This document shows, in pieces, positions 42,901 through 50,288 of a stretch of 64,000 bases of DNA. A program made the position numbers and the translations under genes. The notes beneath the pieces were generated by a model. That model saw only the letters and a list, made by a program, of their open reading frames with translations, was not told the DNA's origin and searched no databases. How positions within the stretch are numbered: position 1 is the first letter of the stretch; every line of letters begins with the position of its first letter. Origin of the DNA: Branchiostoma floridae. Taxonomy: Eukaryota > Chordata > Leptocardii > Amphioxiformes > Branchiostomatidae. Location: assembly GCF_000003815.2 (NCBI RefSeq), contig NC_049979.1:24277752-24341751 (forward strand), read 5' to 3'.

Positions 42901-45790
42901 TCAGTCCAATCAGTACTGTGCATGTTAGTGCTGCATTTATCAATGTAATTCTTTTTTCCAACCTTTTGACATCTATGCTAAAGATCAAATGTCCATTCTA
43001 ATTTCCACTTTGTCGCGGACTGCATATGGTTTTGTTACGGGCTGCATATGGTATTATCAATAATATGCGAGGAAAGTTGCCTTTGCTGCCTTACTCTAAA
43101 AGCAAAAGTCGGATATTCTGAACTAACCCACAAAGGTTCCACTTTGCGACCATTGAACTAATGGGAGGGAGATTCTAAACAATCTCAAGATGCTTTGAAA
43201 AAAATCTCAAGATACTTTGAAAAAATCTCAGGATACTTTATAAACATTTCAGGACATATTTGAAAGGAATGCAAAAGGCTCTAAAAAGTTCTCAACCTGC
43301 TTTGAAAGGATATCAAGAGGCCTTGAAAAGATGTCAAGAGGCTTTATCCTGGTGTGTTACGGCAAAGTGCAGTGACCGCCATGTCGGGTATATAGGTACA
43401 GACACATAATACAGATACAGAAAACAATCAGAATACTGGTATTAATGAGAAAAGAAAGATATGATGCTGGCTTTACATGTTCCGATGGTACAAGACTTGC
43501 TCAGGGTCACATCAAAGTAAACAATTATAACACAGACAACAGCGCAGGTGAAAAGTAGTGTGCTGCATTGTTTTCATGAAGAATAGAAGATATCTTTGGT
43601 CTCATTTGGCTCATTTTGATAAAAACTACAATAAAGCCTATCAGTTTTCTTGTTGAACCATAGGATGTCATCCATATTATCAAATCAACATGGCCTAACT
43701 TTTCAAAACCTACATTGCACAATAAAGTTTTACGACATTATTATTAATCCAATCAGATTCTCAATGTAACCAACCCCATAAGGCAACAACATCGCAATTC
43801 ATATAATCACACTTTCTATCCCACACCTTATATGTTTTATATTGTCGATATTTCATCCACAGAAATGCAGTATCCCTCCTACTGCTGAATTTTGTTGATG
43901 TTTTGAGTTCATTCTTTCCCAAACTGTTGACATTACCATGCATCTATAGTCTGCCAGCAAGATGGCTTGCTGATACATATCTACAAAACGTAACTGGTGT
44001 AGTGATATGATACGGTTATATACAACATTTTTGTGGCTCTACTGGGAAGCCCACAGCAGGAGGCCAATTTCTGGCTGACCGTAAAATATTTGAAAAAAAG
44101 TATATCGGCATCAGATTCTGTATCTGTATCTACATTATATAGCCAGTATAACCGTCATTTGGCGTAACACACCAGCTTCGCAGGCACGTGGCGCGGCAGC
44201 AGCTGGTTATATTACACTGAATGCCCGTCACACCTAACTTTTGCACATCAATCTGTAAGCATTCTTTAAAACTATCCAGAGAAGATGCCCCTACTGTACT
44301 TGGTGATAACAAATTCCACTGTACGATAGTTTTGGTAAAGTCCAAATTTTTTAACACATCAATCCTAGGTTGGTAACTCTGGTATTTGAAGGTATGACTG
44401 TTTCTTTACATGTTCTTACGTCCACCAGAGTTAATTGGTCATTTTGTACATTTTCCTAAATTCTGTCTGTATGGACTTGCAAGTCACCTCAGGTGACTCT
44501 AAATACATGCACACAAACACGCACACACACAGCCCACAAAACAACCTTCTTGATGAACAAGTAGTAAGAGAATCTTATCTTACCGACCCAAGTTTTCCCT
44601 AAAACCCAACGGCTAAATTGATGTGATAAGACACAGTCTTTTCTGTAGTTTAAGTGAGTTCTGCACTAATGGAAGGCCTGACCCTGGAGATAATGAAAGC
44701 TTTCACGGGTATTCATGATAATGTCAGAGACTGGGTTCACAGCGTAGGAACAATATGTCAATCAGTGTTGCAAATGTCAAACCTATTAAAGAAGATTGTA
44801 GGGTACTTAAGCTCACGAGACTATATTCACCATCCATTTTTTCAAATCACATAAATTATACTACAAATGTATTGCTAAAGTATATACTAAGTTAGTCATT
44901 TTGAGACAATCAAGATGCCATTACGTTGGAGAGTAGACATTGTGATGCTTGAAGCTAGTAAGTTCTGTAGGGGTTCATATAGACTATTCGTATCAGGAAC
45001 CCTGCTGTATTTCTTGTGATCAAATGTCTAGACAGGCAAGACCACTTTGTAAGTGCTACTTTAAAGGCCAACTGAATCCAACAATAGGCAAAAGCAGTGT
45101 CACACTACCAAGACCTAGTAATTTGAACATCTGGTACAGAAAGATAAGGTTGCAATGGCACACATTTTGCTTCCATGAAACATTTGAATTTGCTTAATGT
45201 GAAAAAGAATGAAGATGGCCAGTTAGACCCCATTCATACCTGGATTTGTGAACCTAGGTTTGTTCAGGGCATGGGATTGATCCCAGCTTGCCAAACCTGG
45301 TATGTCAACAGTATTAATCTGGCTCAAAATGCAGATAGGTACTTAAATCCCTCAGAACTGTTCATAAGAGGACTTGCAAATTGCAATCAATCAGGGTTCT
45401 AGAGAAAATTAGAAACTGTCCCACTGACCATCTGTTTAAGATGAAGTTCAGCCATTCCGCTGTCTCGCTTTGCCTCAGCGCCCTCTTCCTGTGTACACGC
45501 AGTTCTTCCTCTCTCACCGCCTCCTCTACGATCTGCTGAACCTTCCCCCTCCACACCAGAAGCAACAGCAGACACAGTCCTCCCAGCCATGCCACGGAAA
45601 CTCCCATGCTCCCCAGCAGCCAGGCAGCCACGACGACACAACAGGTGAAGACACAGACCAGGAGTTGTTGGGTCTGTCTCCATCCCTGCTCCAGGGCCAG
45701 CTGTTCCTCCTCAGCAGGGGTCAGCTGCAGCGAGGCGCCGTGGTAACGCCCCGACAACAGTCCTCCTGAACCTCCAGACATCTTCAGCAT
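1441..45790 (-). CDS. Extended-synaptotagmin/tricalbin-like SMP plus C2 protein, eight coding exons in view, 3' end outside the window
   Basis: Joining 45429-45790, 19621-19706, 11250-11487, 9211-9339, 7116-7222, 6523-6615, 2353-2415 and 1441-1571 gives 1209 nt (403 codons) with matching phase at every junction. Residues 43-80 form a hydrophobic hairpin typical of ER-anchored E-Syts. The SMP domain runs from about residue 108 (ETAEWLNFILNRWW) through CFTLGDQTPHF and MDVPVLKTW to about 320. A linker containing RRDSK follows, and then a C2 domain from about 340 (KGVLAVTL, then VLKLGEQK). Known SMP proteins carry glycerolipids between the ER and apposed membranes; that role here is inferred from the fold. 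The first C2 calcium loop shows MEETRW in place of the usual aspartate-containing motif, so this C2 probably does not bind calcium in the standard way. The protein is divergent from vertebrate E-Syts. The remaining C2 strands lie beyond the left edge. Confidence 0.85.
1572..6522. other. SMP-gene introns, AT-rich, no recognised element
   Basis: Apart from the exon at 2353-2415 this is AT-rich intron sequence. Short open frames (for example 4670-5002 and 5572-5892 on plus) lack homology or splice context. I see no transposon ends here. Confidence 0.5.
2353..2415 (-). CDS. SMP-protein exon (first C2 strand)
   Basis: A 63-nt exon with acceptor tttaatttcag and donor CAAG/gtttgt, encoding residues 340-359 (KGVLAVTLSSVPPKLNEFAQ). 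It resembles the first beta strand and loop of a C2 domain. Phase 1 at both ends fits its neighbours. Confidence 0.7.
6523..6615 (-). CDS. SMP-protein exon (SMP to C2 linker)
   Basis: A 93-nt exon with acceptor ttctcctacag and a weaker donor AAAG/gtttgt. It encodes residues 309-338, starting LVDPGKMEIKL (compare the post-SMP VLPNRI strand of E-Syts) and ending in an acidic then basic linker with RRDSK. An alternative internal donor (GG/gtaaga) would leave a 15-nt exon and is less likely. Confidence 0.7.
7116..7222 (-). CDS. SMP-protein exon (end of SMP domain)
   Basis: A 107-nt exon with acceptor ctactttcag and donor T/gtgaga, encoding residues 273-307. PEVWFSI and KLMDVPVLKTWLHSLLMD match the terminal SMP motif of E-Syts (DVPGL followed by an amphipathic helix). 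Confidence 0.85.
7229..7965. repeat. Two diverged copies of one repeat side by side
   Basis: Segments 7229-7495 and about 7600-7965 share ordered landmarks. Each has a block of the form (g)cartcccaaa(g/c)gtg(a/g)ctga(g/a)ttt, later ggttgtg, and each finishes with taccaacctgatgaa. They look like two old insertions or a local duplication of the same element within the intron. The family is not identified. Confidence 0.45.
8915..9119. mobile_element. Foldback MITE family A, copy 1 (full length)
   Basis: This is a roughly 205-bp near-palindrome bounded by TTAA. The left arm has gttcacctttat...taacctatatccgttg and the right arm has its complement ending ataaaggtgaactagcgttaa. The centre holds a second nested inverted repeat (GGTGGTTT / AACCACCGTC). 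At least six other copies occur in this window. Confidence 0.8.
9211..9339 (-). CDS. SMP-protein exon (SMP strands, GKMQFVLHMD)
   Basis: A 129-nt exon with acceptor ttttcttcag and donor AA/gtatgt, encoding residues 230-271. The pattern ISGKMQFVL followed by PHIARATICFIEK parallels the E-Syt stretch before the dimer-contact strand. Phase agrees with both neighbours. Confidence 0.85.
11163..11228 (-). repeat. tRNA-derived SINE fragment
   Basis: On the minus strand, an A-box-like TGGTGCAATTGGTAGAG is followed about 30 nt later by a B-box-like GAGTTTGATACCC. The spacing is tRNA-like, but the cloverleaf is degenerate, so this is a retroposon piece and not a tRNA gene. Confidence 0.5.
11250..11487 (-). 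CDS. SMP-protein exon (SMP central barrel)
   Basis: A 238-nt exon with acceptor ttgtctacag and donor AT/gtaaga, encoding residues 151-228. The IELTCFTLGDQTPHF motif corresponds to the FTLGxxPPRI strand that is the best-conserved part of E-Syt SMP domains. The exon is visibly more GC-rich than its flanks, as expected for coding DNA. A tRNA-like SINE fragment ends about 16 bp downstream of the donor. Confidence 0.88.
13523..13827. mobile_element. hAT-like MITE family B, copy 1
   Basis: The element begins cagggctcgaaatac and ends with its near complement gcatttcgagccctg. The interior is rich in repeated cctgcac / gtgcagg. Ends of the form CAGGGCTCG are typical of hAT elements. No clear 8-bp target duplication remains. 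A copy about 80 percent similar by eye is at 32415-32734. Confidence 0.65.
14936..14963. repeat. (CACCT)n microsatellite
   Basis: Five and a half uninterrupted copies of the pentamer cacct. Confidence 0.9.
16735..16964. mobile_element. Foldback MITE family A, copy 2
   Basis: The left end is ttaatgctagttcacctttatc and the right end is gataaatgtgaactagtatta. Between them are paired blocks GTGGTTTTAAACTGCA / AGGTTTAAAACCACC around an A/T-rich loop. The 102-bp core folds back on itself. The right terminal TTAA has decayed to TTAC. Confidence 0.72.
17530..17880. pseudogene. Possible decayed Tc1/mariner-type transposase fragment
   Basis: This block is clearly richer in C and G and in CpG than the intron around it. 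In plus-strand frames it gives arginine- and threonine-rich pieces interrupted by stops and frame changes, in the style of a Tc1 helix-turn-helix region. I cannot align it confidently to a family. Confidence 0.25.
18457..18913. mobile_element. Family C transposon copy with a nested family B piece
   Basis: The left end is ggtgggctccagtac and the right end ggtacccacccc, an inverted pair matching the left end at 56641 (ggggtgggtaccagtat). The interior 18520-18760 matches 56740-56990 (caatggtccatttt ... ccaaaaga(c/t)gtgaac). ACTATAGA occurs a few bases outside each end, a possible 8-bp target duplication. Segment 18792-18888 is the right half of family B, ending tttcgagccctg, so one element has inserted in the other. 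Confidence 0.6.
19241..19380. mobile_element. Foldback MITE family A, partial copy 3
   Basis: It starts ttaatgctagtttgcctttatcc followed by gggtaacctatatctgtt and the internal gatatcaagttgacaa block. The right arm is eroded. It ends about 240 bp from the SMP exon at 19621. Confidence 0.55.
19621..19706 (-). CDS. SMP-protein exon (SMP N-terminal helices)
   Basis: An 86-nt exon between acceptor gttaacag and donor G/gtgagt. It encodes residues 122-149 (WVFSAPSIFAKLKLHLD and following). Phase 2 entry and phase 1 exit match both neighbours exactly. Confidence 0.8.
23380..23460. mobile_element. Foldback MITE family A, left-end remnant
   Basis: taatgctagttaacctttatt matches the family A left terminus. 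Only the first tens of bases remain recognisable. Confidence 0.35.
25792..26060 (-). repeat. tRNA-derived SINE, family D copy 1
   Basis: On the minus strand the head carries GTGGTTAGGATTACTGG (A-box-like) and a B box GGTTTGAGTCC at 25994-26004. The body runs leftward to ggtttgatcaactcacaccagga at the left end. The whole layout repeats at 57899-58188 (ggtttgatccactcacaccagga), so this is a dispersed retroposon and not a tRNA gene. Confidence 0.65.
26760..27140. repeat. Dispersed repeat F, copy 1, split by a foldback A insertion
   Basis: It shares gccaagatgcctaa ... gagacca ... cctgtatt and (c)aaggcta(c)cacac ... cttctacaactaca with 34100-34330. At about 26884-26990 it is interrupted by a left half of family A (cctttatacacgatgtaacct, then gggatgtcaagtcaac). 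The other copy has no such insert. Confidence 0.5.
27563..28436. mobile_element. Inverted-repeat element with ACCGGT-containing ends, about 874 bp
   Basis: The left end cattggcataataccggtc is matched in reverse by gaccggtattatgccaatg at the right. Further taccggtcg / cgaccggta pairs lie inside (27793 and 28398). The interior is CpG-richer than its flanks and holds a short open frame (28014-28199, plus) beginning MAGKWRR with no family I recognise. It is probably a non-autonomous DNA transposon. The target duplication is unclear. Confidence 0.65.
28439..28617. mobile_element. Short foldback repeat with cgcggttttt core
   Basis: Ends ttaaatgcagaaatg and aatgcatttacagtaa are roughly complementary. 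Inside, ggtggttttatgttcgcgg faces ccgccacaaacat. It lies directly against the 27563-28436 element. A related arrangement (ccaccacaaacac with repeated ttgcagtga) occurs near 40160-40290. Confidence 0.45.
29609..29702. mobile_element. hAT-like MITE fragment, gtgcacc subfamily
   Basis: It has gtgcaccagtgcaccc ... gagtgcacaaaagtgc ... ttttgagccctgg, the same right-end layout as 35230-35566. Its left part is missing. Confidence 0.45.
30927..31080. repeat. (TG)n microsatellite with short tandem units
   Basis: Long TG runs are interrupted by two copies of a unit containing taatggYatgtgtcataatg. The open frame across it is a by-product of the repeat. Confidence 0.9.
31750..31950 (+). repeat. tRNA-derived SINE
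   Basis: The head contains TGTAGCTCAACTAGTTAGCAG (A-box-like, 31761-31781) and a B box GGTTCTATCC at 31831-31840, more widely spaced than in a tRNA because of an intervening hairpin (gaGCTCC...). It continues as non-tRNA sequence. Classed as a SINE rather than a tRNA. Confidence 0.55.
32415..32734. mobile_element. hAT-like MITE family B, copy 2
   Basis: Starts cagggctcgaaatac, ends ggtatttcaagccctg. The interior matches 13523-13827 (cctgcaccagacaaa, ctgaatttaggaag, gacatttatgta, acccagtacatgga). A 20-bp piece (accagacaaagtttaactgc) is tandemly duplicated in this copy only. Confidence 0.65.
33125..33224. other. Assembly gap (100 N)
   Basis: Exactly 100 unknown bases, a conventional scaffold gap. 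The 16 bases before it (atcagagtcagactac) recur after it with one change (atcagagtctgactac). Confidence 0.99.
33488..33664. mobile_element. Foldback MITE family A, copy 4
   Basis: Left arm gtttacctttatctgcaggg, core ttttcaaaatattgcagtttgaaac, right arm acggataggt-like acaacggatataggtcacc and ataaaggtgaactac. The termini are shorter than in copy 1. Confidence 0.65.
34100..34330. repeat. Dispersed repeat F, copy 2
   Basis: Shares gccaagatgcctaa, gagaccaaaa, ttcctgtatt and caaggctaccacac ... acttctacaactacac with 26760-27140, without the foldback insertion. Confidence 0.45.
35230..35566. mobile_element. hAT-like MITE, gtgcaccca subfamily
   Basis: Begins cagggctcaaaatac and ends gaatttcgagccctg. 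Subterminal gggtgcaccca / tgggtgcacc blocks repeat several times on each side (about 35258-35310 and 35500-35540). It has the same outer ends as family B but a different interior, suggesting that both were mobilised by one transposase. Confidence 0.6.
38097..38315. mobile_element. Foldback MITE family A, copy 5 (best preserved)
   Basis: TTAA at both ends. The left arm is ttcacctttatccgtggggt and the right arm is gccgcggataaaggtgaact. The nested core gacgga...ggtggtttcaaattgcgat pairs with gtttgaaaccaccgtccgtc. Good enough to serve as family reference. Confidence 0.82.
38345..38640. repeat. (TGTGTGCATG)-type low-complexity tract
   Basis: About 300 bp of TG with recurrent catgtgtg, tttgtgtg and a tandem tgcatgagtgtttgtgtg. 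The 121-residue cysteine/valine-rich open frame is an artefact of the repeat. Confidence 0.9.
40780..41000. repeat. About 23-bp minisatellite, gtgtattagaatgggctattgct
   Basis: About nine imperfect tandem copies of a unit built from gtgtattagaatggg plus ctattgct, grading into degenerate copies on each side. Confidence 0.75.
41138..42026. mobile_element. PIF/Harbinger-like MITE, 889 bp, perfect ends
   Basis: The 33-bp terminal inverted repeats at 41138-41170 and 41994-42026 are identical. They begin GGCCATGTTGATTTG and end GATGACATCC. TTA lies directly outside both ends (41135-41137 and 42027-42029), the 3-bp duplication typical of PIF/Harbinger elements. The 178-residue plus-strand open frame inside (41340-41876) shows no transposase motif. 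Its perfect ends suggest a fairly recent insertion. Confidence 0.85.
43181..43345. repeat. 21-22-bp degenerate minisatellite, about eight units
   Basis: Units follow the pattern atctcaagatactttgaaaa with growing divergence to the right (atatcaagaggccttgaaaa, atgtcaagaggcttt). No open frame runs across it. Confidence 0.75.
43663..43695. mobile_element. Isolated right end of the Harbinger-like MITE
   Basis: It matches the right inverted repeat of 41138-42026 with one difference (atattat for atataat) and is followed by TAA. No left partner was found nearby, so this is a truncated copy. Confidence 0.7.
44105..44400 (-). mobile_element. 3' end of a CR1/L2-like non-LTR retrotransposon
   Basis: On minus, residues KTIVQWNLLSPSTVGASSLDSFKECL fit the WN-LP-xVVxASSxxxFKxxL signature that ends many CR1/L2 reverse-transcriptase open frames (shown here in two parts: TIVQWNLLSPS and SSLDSFKECL). 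Downstream sequence contains agctggttatattac (44201-44215, plus strand), shared with 55769-55783, and ends in a short gatacagatacag tail. It is a 5'-truncated dead copy. Confidence 0.6.
44510..44540. repeat. CA-rich microsatellite
   Basis: Short run of cacacaaacacgcacacacac. Confidence 0.7.
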
Positions 45791-45824
45791 CAAGTCATCT
45801 GTCCTTCAAGGTCGAAATCACCTC
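45429..45824 (-). CDS. SMP-protein exon with the start codon, membrane hairpin and start of SMP
   Basis: The coding part is 45429-45790. The start codon is at 45788-45790, with an in-frame stop a few codons upstream; a second in-frame ATG at 45779-45781 begins MSGGSGG. The exon opens at 45824 after a good acceptor (tatactttcag), so an untranslated exon must lie upstream. Residues 43-60 and 63-80 are hydrophobic halves separated by a short glycine/serine turn, followed by a charged, probably helical stretch (residues 82-106) leading to ETAEWLN. The donor is TG/gtcagt (phase 2), splitting a tryptophan codon. The next coding exon is 25.7 kb away. Confidence 0.85.
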
Positions 45825-45899
45825 CTGAAAGTATAGTACACTGTCAGACAAAACCCAACATACCAAAGAATACATTGTACAGTCTGTGTTGCATATAAC

Positions 45900-46117
45900 A
45901 TTTCAGTTCACCTTTATCTGTGGGGTGACCTATATCCGTTGCTGTTAAAACTGGGCATTTGGGGATATGAAGTTGACAGGTAAAGGTTTTAAACTGCAGC
46001 ACTTTGAAAATACTGAAATTTGAAAACCATTGTCTGTCGACTTGATATCCCTAAATACAATTGTACCCTGATTTTAAAAACAGTGGACATAGATTACCCC
46101 ACAAATAACTAGCGCTA
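45900..46117. mobile_element. Foldback MITE family A, copy 6
   Basis: Left gttcacctttatctgtggggtgacctatatccgttg (in two blocks) and right gattaccccacaaataactagcgct. The core gatatgaagttgacagg pairs with ctgtcgacttgatatcc. It lies about 75 bp upstream of the SMP start-codon exon. Confidence 0.72.
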
Positions 46118-47261
46118 CACCTAAACTCCAAGTGTACAAATTTGACTTAATCAAAGTACACTTACATGTAGTTAGCAGTTTGGCATAATTTGAGCAATAT
46201 AGCATACATTGTCAAGTATAGCATGATTTGTGTGCTCAATGTATAGCATAGTCGTATAGCATAACTTGAATGTGCAATTTGGCATGGTAATAATTCGCAC
46301 AGTAAATCACTCGTCTGTAACATTGCAGTAAAGAATAATTTGTGCACTGTCAGACCCAGGATTAATATGCACCTATGGTTCCACCCAACAGGAACTATTG
46401 CAGCTCCATTAAAGTAGCTTATTATAGCAGTATAGCAGGATTTGTGCAATATAGAAGAAATATAATGATGAAAGCAGTGCAGAGCAGCTTGTGCAGTACA
46501 GCAGTACTAGACAGTGTAACATTGACTATACTGTCAAGCAAAATCCATTTCATACCCAAAGAATACAGTGCACGATACTTCACCGCAAAGTAAACAATTT
46601 CAGTTTCAGTCACAGACCTCCCTTAACCGATTTATTTTTGTAATTCAATCTGTCTGGTAGAGAATAACAACAATCCATTATTCATGCCTGTAACAGTCTC
46701 TACCTGAGCATGTATAGTAAAGGTTAATTAGCTTATGGTGTGCCCAACACTGTACTGGAGACTGACTTATTCCTGAAGACCTCTTGCATTCTGAATAGTG
46801 AATCCAACGTGATTACTTTAAAGAGTAATTGGCGTGATATGCACATTTTCTATAGAATATCTCCAAAACAAAAATAAGCTGTTACCGGCTACCCACACTA
46901 TGAATAATGAAACAAAGCTTGGTTTGACAGAGAAAATGGCAGCATGAATAATTGTTGGCATTTTTTGGAATAACTAGGCATCTTAATTGGGCCATCTGAA
47001 AGAAAGTTGTCCTTAGTACTAAGACTGCTGACAGAGCGAAGTTCTTATCTGACAAAGATGCATACTGACAGGTTAAGAACTGTTTTGTGTTTGCCTTTGA
47101 AAATCACATACCATTTGTCCCTGTTCACAAGTTTTAAGGGCTAAAGCTGACTTAATGTAAAATTGACATGTTTAGTGAGGGCTATGGGCTGGTTGGCTAA
47201 ACTGTACCTTTTCATCATGCTACACTTGCAACTAATGTTTCCACCTCTTACATCCTACATA

Positions 47262-47480
47262 TAACGCTAATTCACCTTTATTTGTGGGGTAGCCTATATC
47301 CGTTGTTAGAAAAACAGGGTAATCAGGGATACATTATCAAGGCAACGGACGATTCAAATTGCAAGATATTCAATATACAGTTTGAAATCACCGTCTGTCA
47401 ACTTGCTATCCCAAAATACCTTATTTTTTCTATAAACAACGGATATAGGTTAACCCGCGGATAAAGGTGAACTAGTGTTA
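47262..47480. mobile_element. Foldback MITE family A, copy 7
   Basis: Left taacgctaattcaccttta, right ataaaggtgaactagtgtta. Nested core aaggcaacggacgattcaaa faces tttgaaatcaccgtctgtca. Full length. Confidence 0.8.
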
Positions 47481-50288
47481 GCATGTAACATCCCTACAGA
47501 AAAGAGATATCATTCTGTTTGGTGTAATACTATTCTAAGCACCATACCTCAATTTTGTATGGTGCACTGTTCGTGCATGTGTGTAACACAATTAGCCCAT
47601 TATGATGGCATTTCATGGTTGCCCTCAAGGATCAAATGGGCAATGGCTGAAGTTTCAAATTAACATATCAGGATGCTGGAGGTTGAAAAAAAAGACCCCC
47701 GAGAGTTGTAGATTCCTTTGACAACCTTCTGGCCAATCATGAGGACTAATTAACTCTTCCACTAGATTGTTACATTTCCAGAAAGCATGCCTCAGAGCTC
47801 CTCACGTGGGATGAAAGGTCGCAGAGAAAGGTGAAGGTGAGTTAGAGGTCAAGAGGAAGGTCAAGTCTGAGTACACCACGGACCCTAAGAATGATCTACC
47901 TGAGAGACACTGACTGGCATGTAATCTCCTGAATGATAATTTGGATCAGTGGAATGGGTCTGCTGCCAGGAAGCTTTAGACCATGATACGGCTGTGGATT
48001 GTGAAGGCAATTTTAAGAGGGCAATAAAAGCGACGAAGCGTCCATATATCTCGGTGATGTACAAATGTAAATGGCATCAGTTCATTCACCATCTTAGGCC
48101 TGCAAGCCATGCGTCAACACAAGATATAGGAAAACACAATGAACACATTCAACTTGTATTTGAACACAGTTTCAAGAACTGAAACAAGACAAAACTATTA
48201 GATCCAATACCAAAGCTCTACAACATATTGTCATCAACACTGTGCAGTCTTGAATCGCTGCTGTACAATTACTAGGTGTTTGGTAATTCAAATCTGGTTT
48301 ATGTGATAAAGACAGGAAACATGTTTTATAAGCAGACTATAAAAATACAAATTTGGGATTCGAAAAATGTTATACGAGAAGAATTAAAAAAAAAGGATAG
48401 GAAAACAAATTGGAAGAAGAAAAAATGACATGGATAGCAAAACTATTTCAAGAACCTTACGGGAAAATGTTTTAAGGGTTGTATATCAAAGACAACATTT
48501 TTTGAGACAATTTTCTTGAAGGAGTGGCAGACACTGTGAAAAGTGTTACAGTAACACACAGACTTGTTTTCGTTCTGCCCAACAAAGAATTAATTCCATC
48601 ACCGCGCGCCAGGCTTGTGTTTTGTTCACGCATGGCTCACAGCTGACAACAACAGGTACAATGTAACGTCTAAACGTCACGAGAACTCATAAGTACAACA
48701 CTTCAAACACACTTCACTTAAGCACTGTTGATATTAAACAGCCTCTCGATGACTGTTGCTCGAACAGAACAGGATCATTTCACCCCCTTGAAATAAGAGA
48801 GCCTCTGTAGCAATTTTGTTTGACATGAAAATATGTTGAGGTTGCGACACATTTCATACCACCACCATCAAAATCACCTGTAGTAAATGTTACATACAAG
48901 AATGACGCATGTCTGAAATGCAGACATCCTCACAAATAAGCCGTCAAAATCCTTTCTAGGCCGAGAAACCATACATTAAATGGCACGAGGTAGAACGCGA
49001 CATTTTACAACACTGGTGGTATTTGAAGTAGCTTAGCCAGGCTAGCCCATGGAGTAAGACCTTACCTTGCGCATATCCTTGCAAATTCCTATCAACACCT
49101 CCTCAAAGATCATTCCTTACGGGAGCCACCGTCTTGAGACTACCACTGACAGCAACGTAAGCATGATGTGTACGTTTGTTGGCCGCTATCACACGGGTGC
49201 ACATGGCTAAGGTCTGGCACAAGGTGGCGACATCACAATCAAACAGACACCGCCGCTTTGGTATCAGCTTCCAACCCCAAAAATTCCGGCATCGATTTTC
49301 ACGCAGTAAAAAAAAACCGATCGTTCTTGGGGTCAAAGGGTGTGGAATCCTGAAGACATTAAGGTCCACCAACCTAAACATTCAACAAAGGAAAATTTAT
49401 CGCCGCTTGGGACGGAACTGAGAATCCGTCATTTGAATGCACGAAACGCCCAAGGAGTTAGTGGGGGTGTAATAGTGCTATGGCTTGAACCGCGTGTGAG
49501 TCAATACCTGGACATCAAAGTCAATTCTCACCGTCGTGGTTAAATCTTTCAAGCTGTGTGATCAAAGAACAACTGAAGTTTGGGTTCTATCTATCAAAAT
49601 CTACTTTACTTCAAAGAGCTCTAGGCAATCAATCCTTTTAATACCCCATGATCGTCAATTCTTTGATCGCCTGGAGGCAATAATTACAGCGAGACGCTCC
49701 CTTGCGTTTTGGCGCCGAAGAACAAGGAGTTTACCTCTGGCGCTTTGCCAGATAACAGCGTCACTTTCAAGCAACTTCTGTCGATACATTTTTGGACTCG
49801 TCCCTTGGGAGGAAGACACAAAGGGAGCACTTTCTGCATGTCTTTGCAACCAACGTTAGGTTCTGTTTATATATGATGATGGCACCATACATATGTAACG
49901 TTATACATGTACATGTAACAGCACTGAACTGACATTTGAAAGTTATACTATTGTAGAATCAACCTTACCGCACAAAGCATTAAAACAAAGTGACTGTTTG
50001 GGGTATTTACACCAAAAGTTGAATTTATTACCCGTGTGCTATTTTGGAAGTATATACTGTGGCTTTGTTGTGTCGTGAGAACGTGAGGTACTGTACTAGT
50101 ATCTCACGTCTTCGGCTGCATTGTGTTTTAGGCGACCGAAAATTCGAAAAAATTTAGGGATATCGCGAGGCTTGCTTTAACCCTGGAAAAGAGGAAAAGG
50201 GCGGGAATGTGTTGGAAATCGGTTGCGAAAGTCAATAACTGAATGGATGCTTTTAGATCCAACATATGTCTACAATCCGTATCTTTAA

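Larger units (their letters stand above)
19707..45428. other. 25.7-kb SMP-gene intron 2, repeat-rich
   Basis: The phases of the flanking exons fit directly, so no further SMP exon is required here. I found no convincing nested gene. Transposons and simple repeats are listed separately. The stretches 19860-23380, 23460-25790, 35570-38090, 38780-40780 and 42100-43180 show only AT-rich sequence with short, unsupported open frames. Confidence 0.5.
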
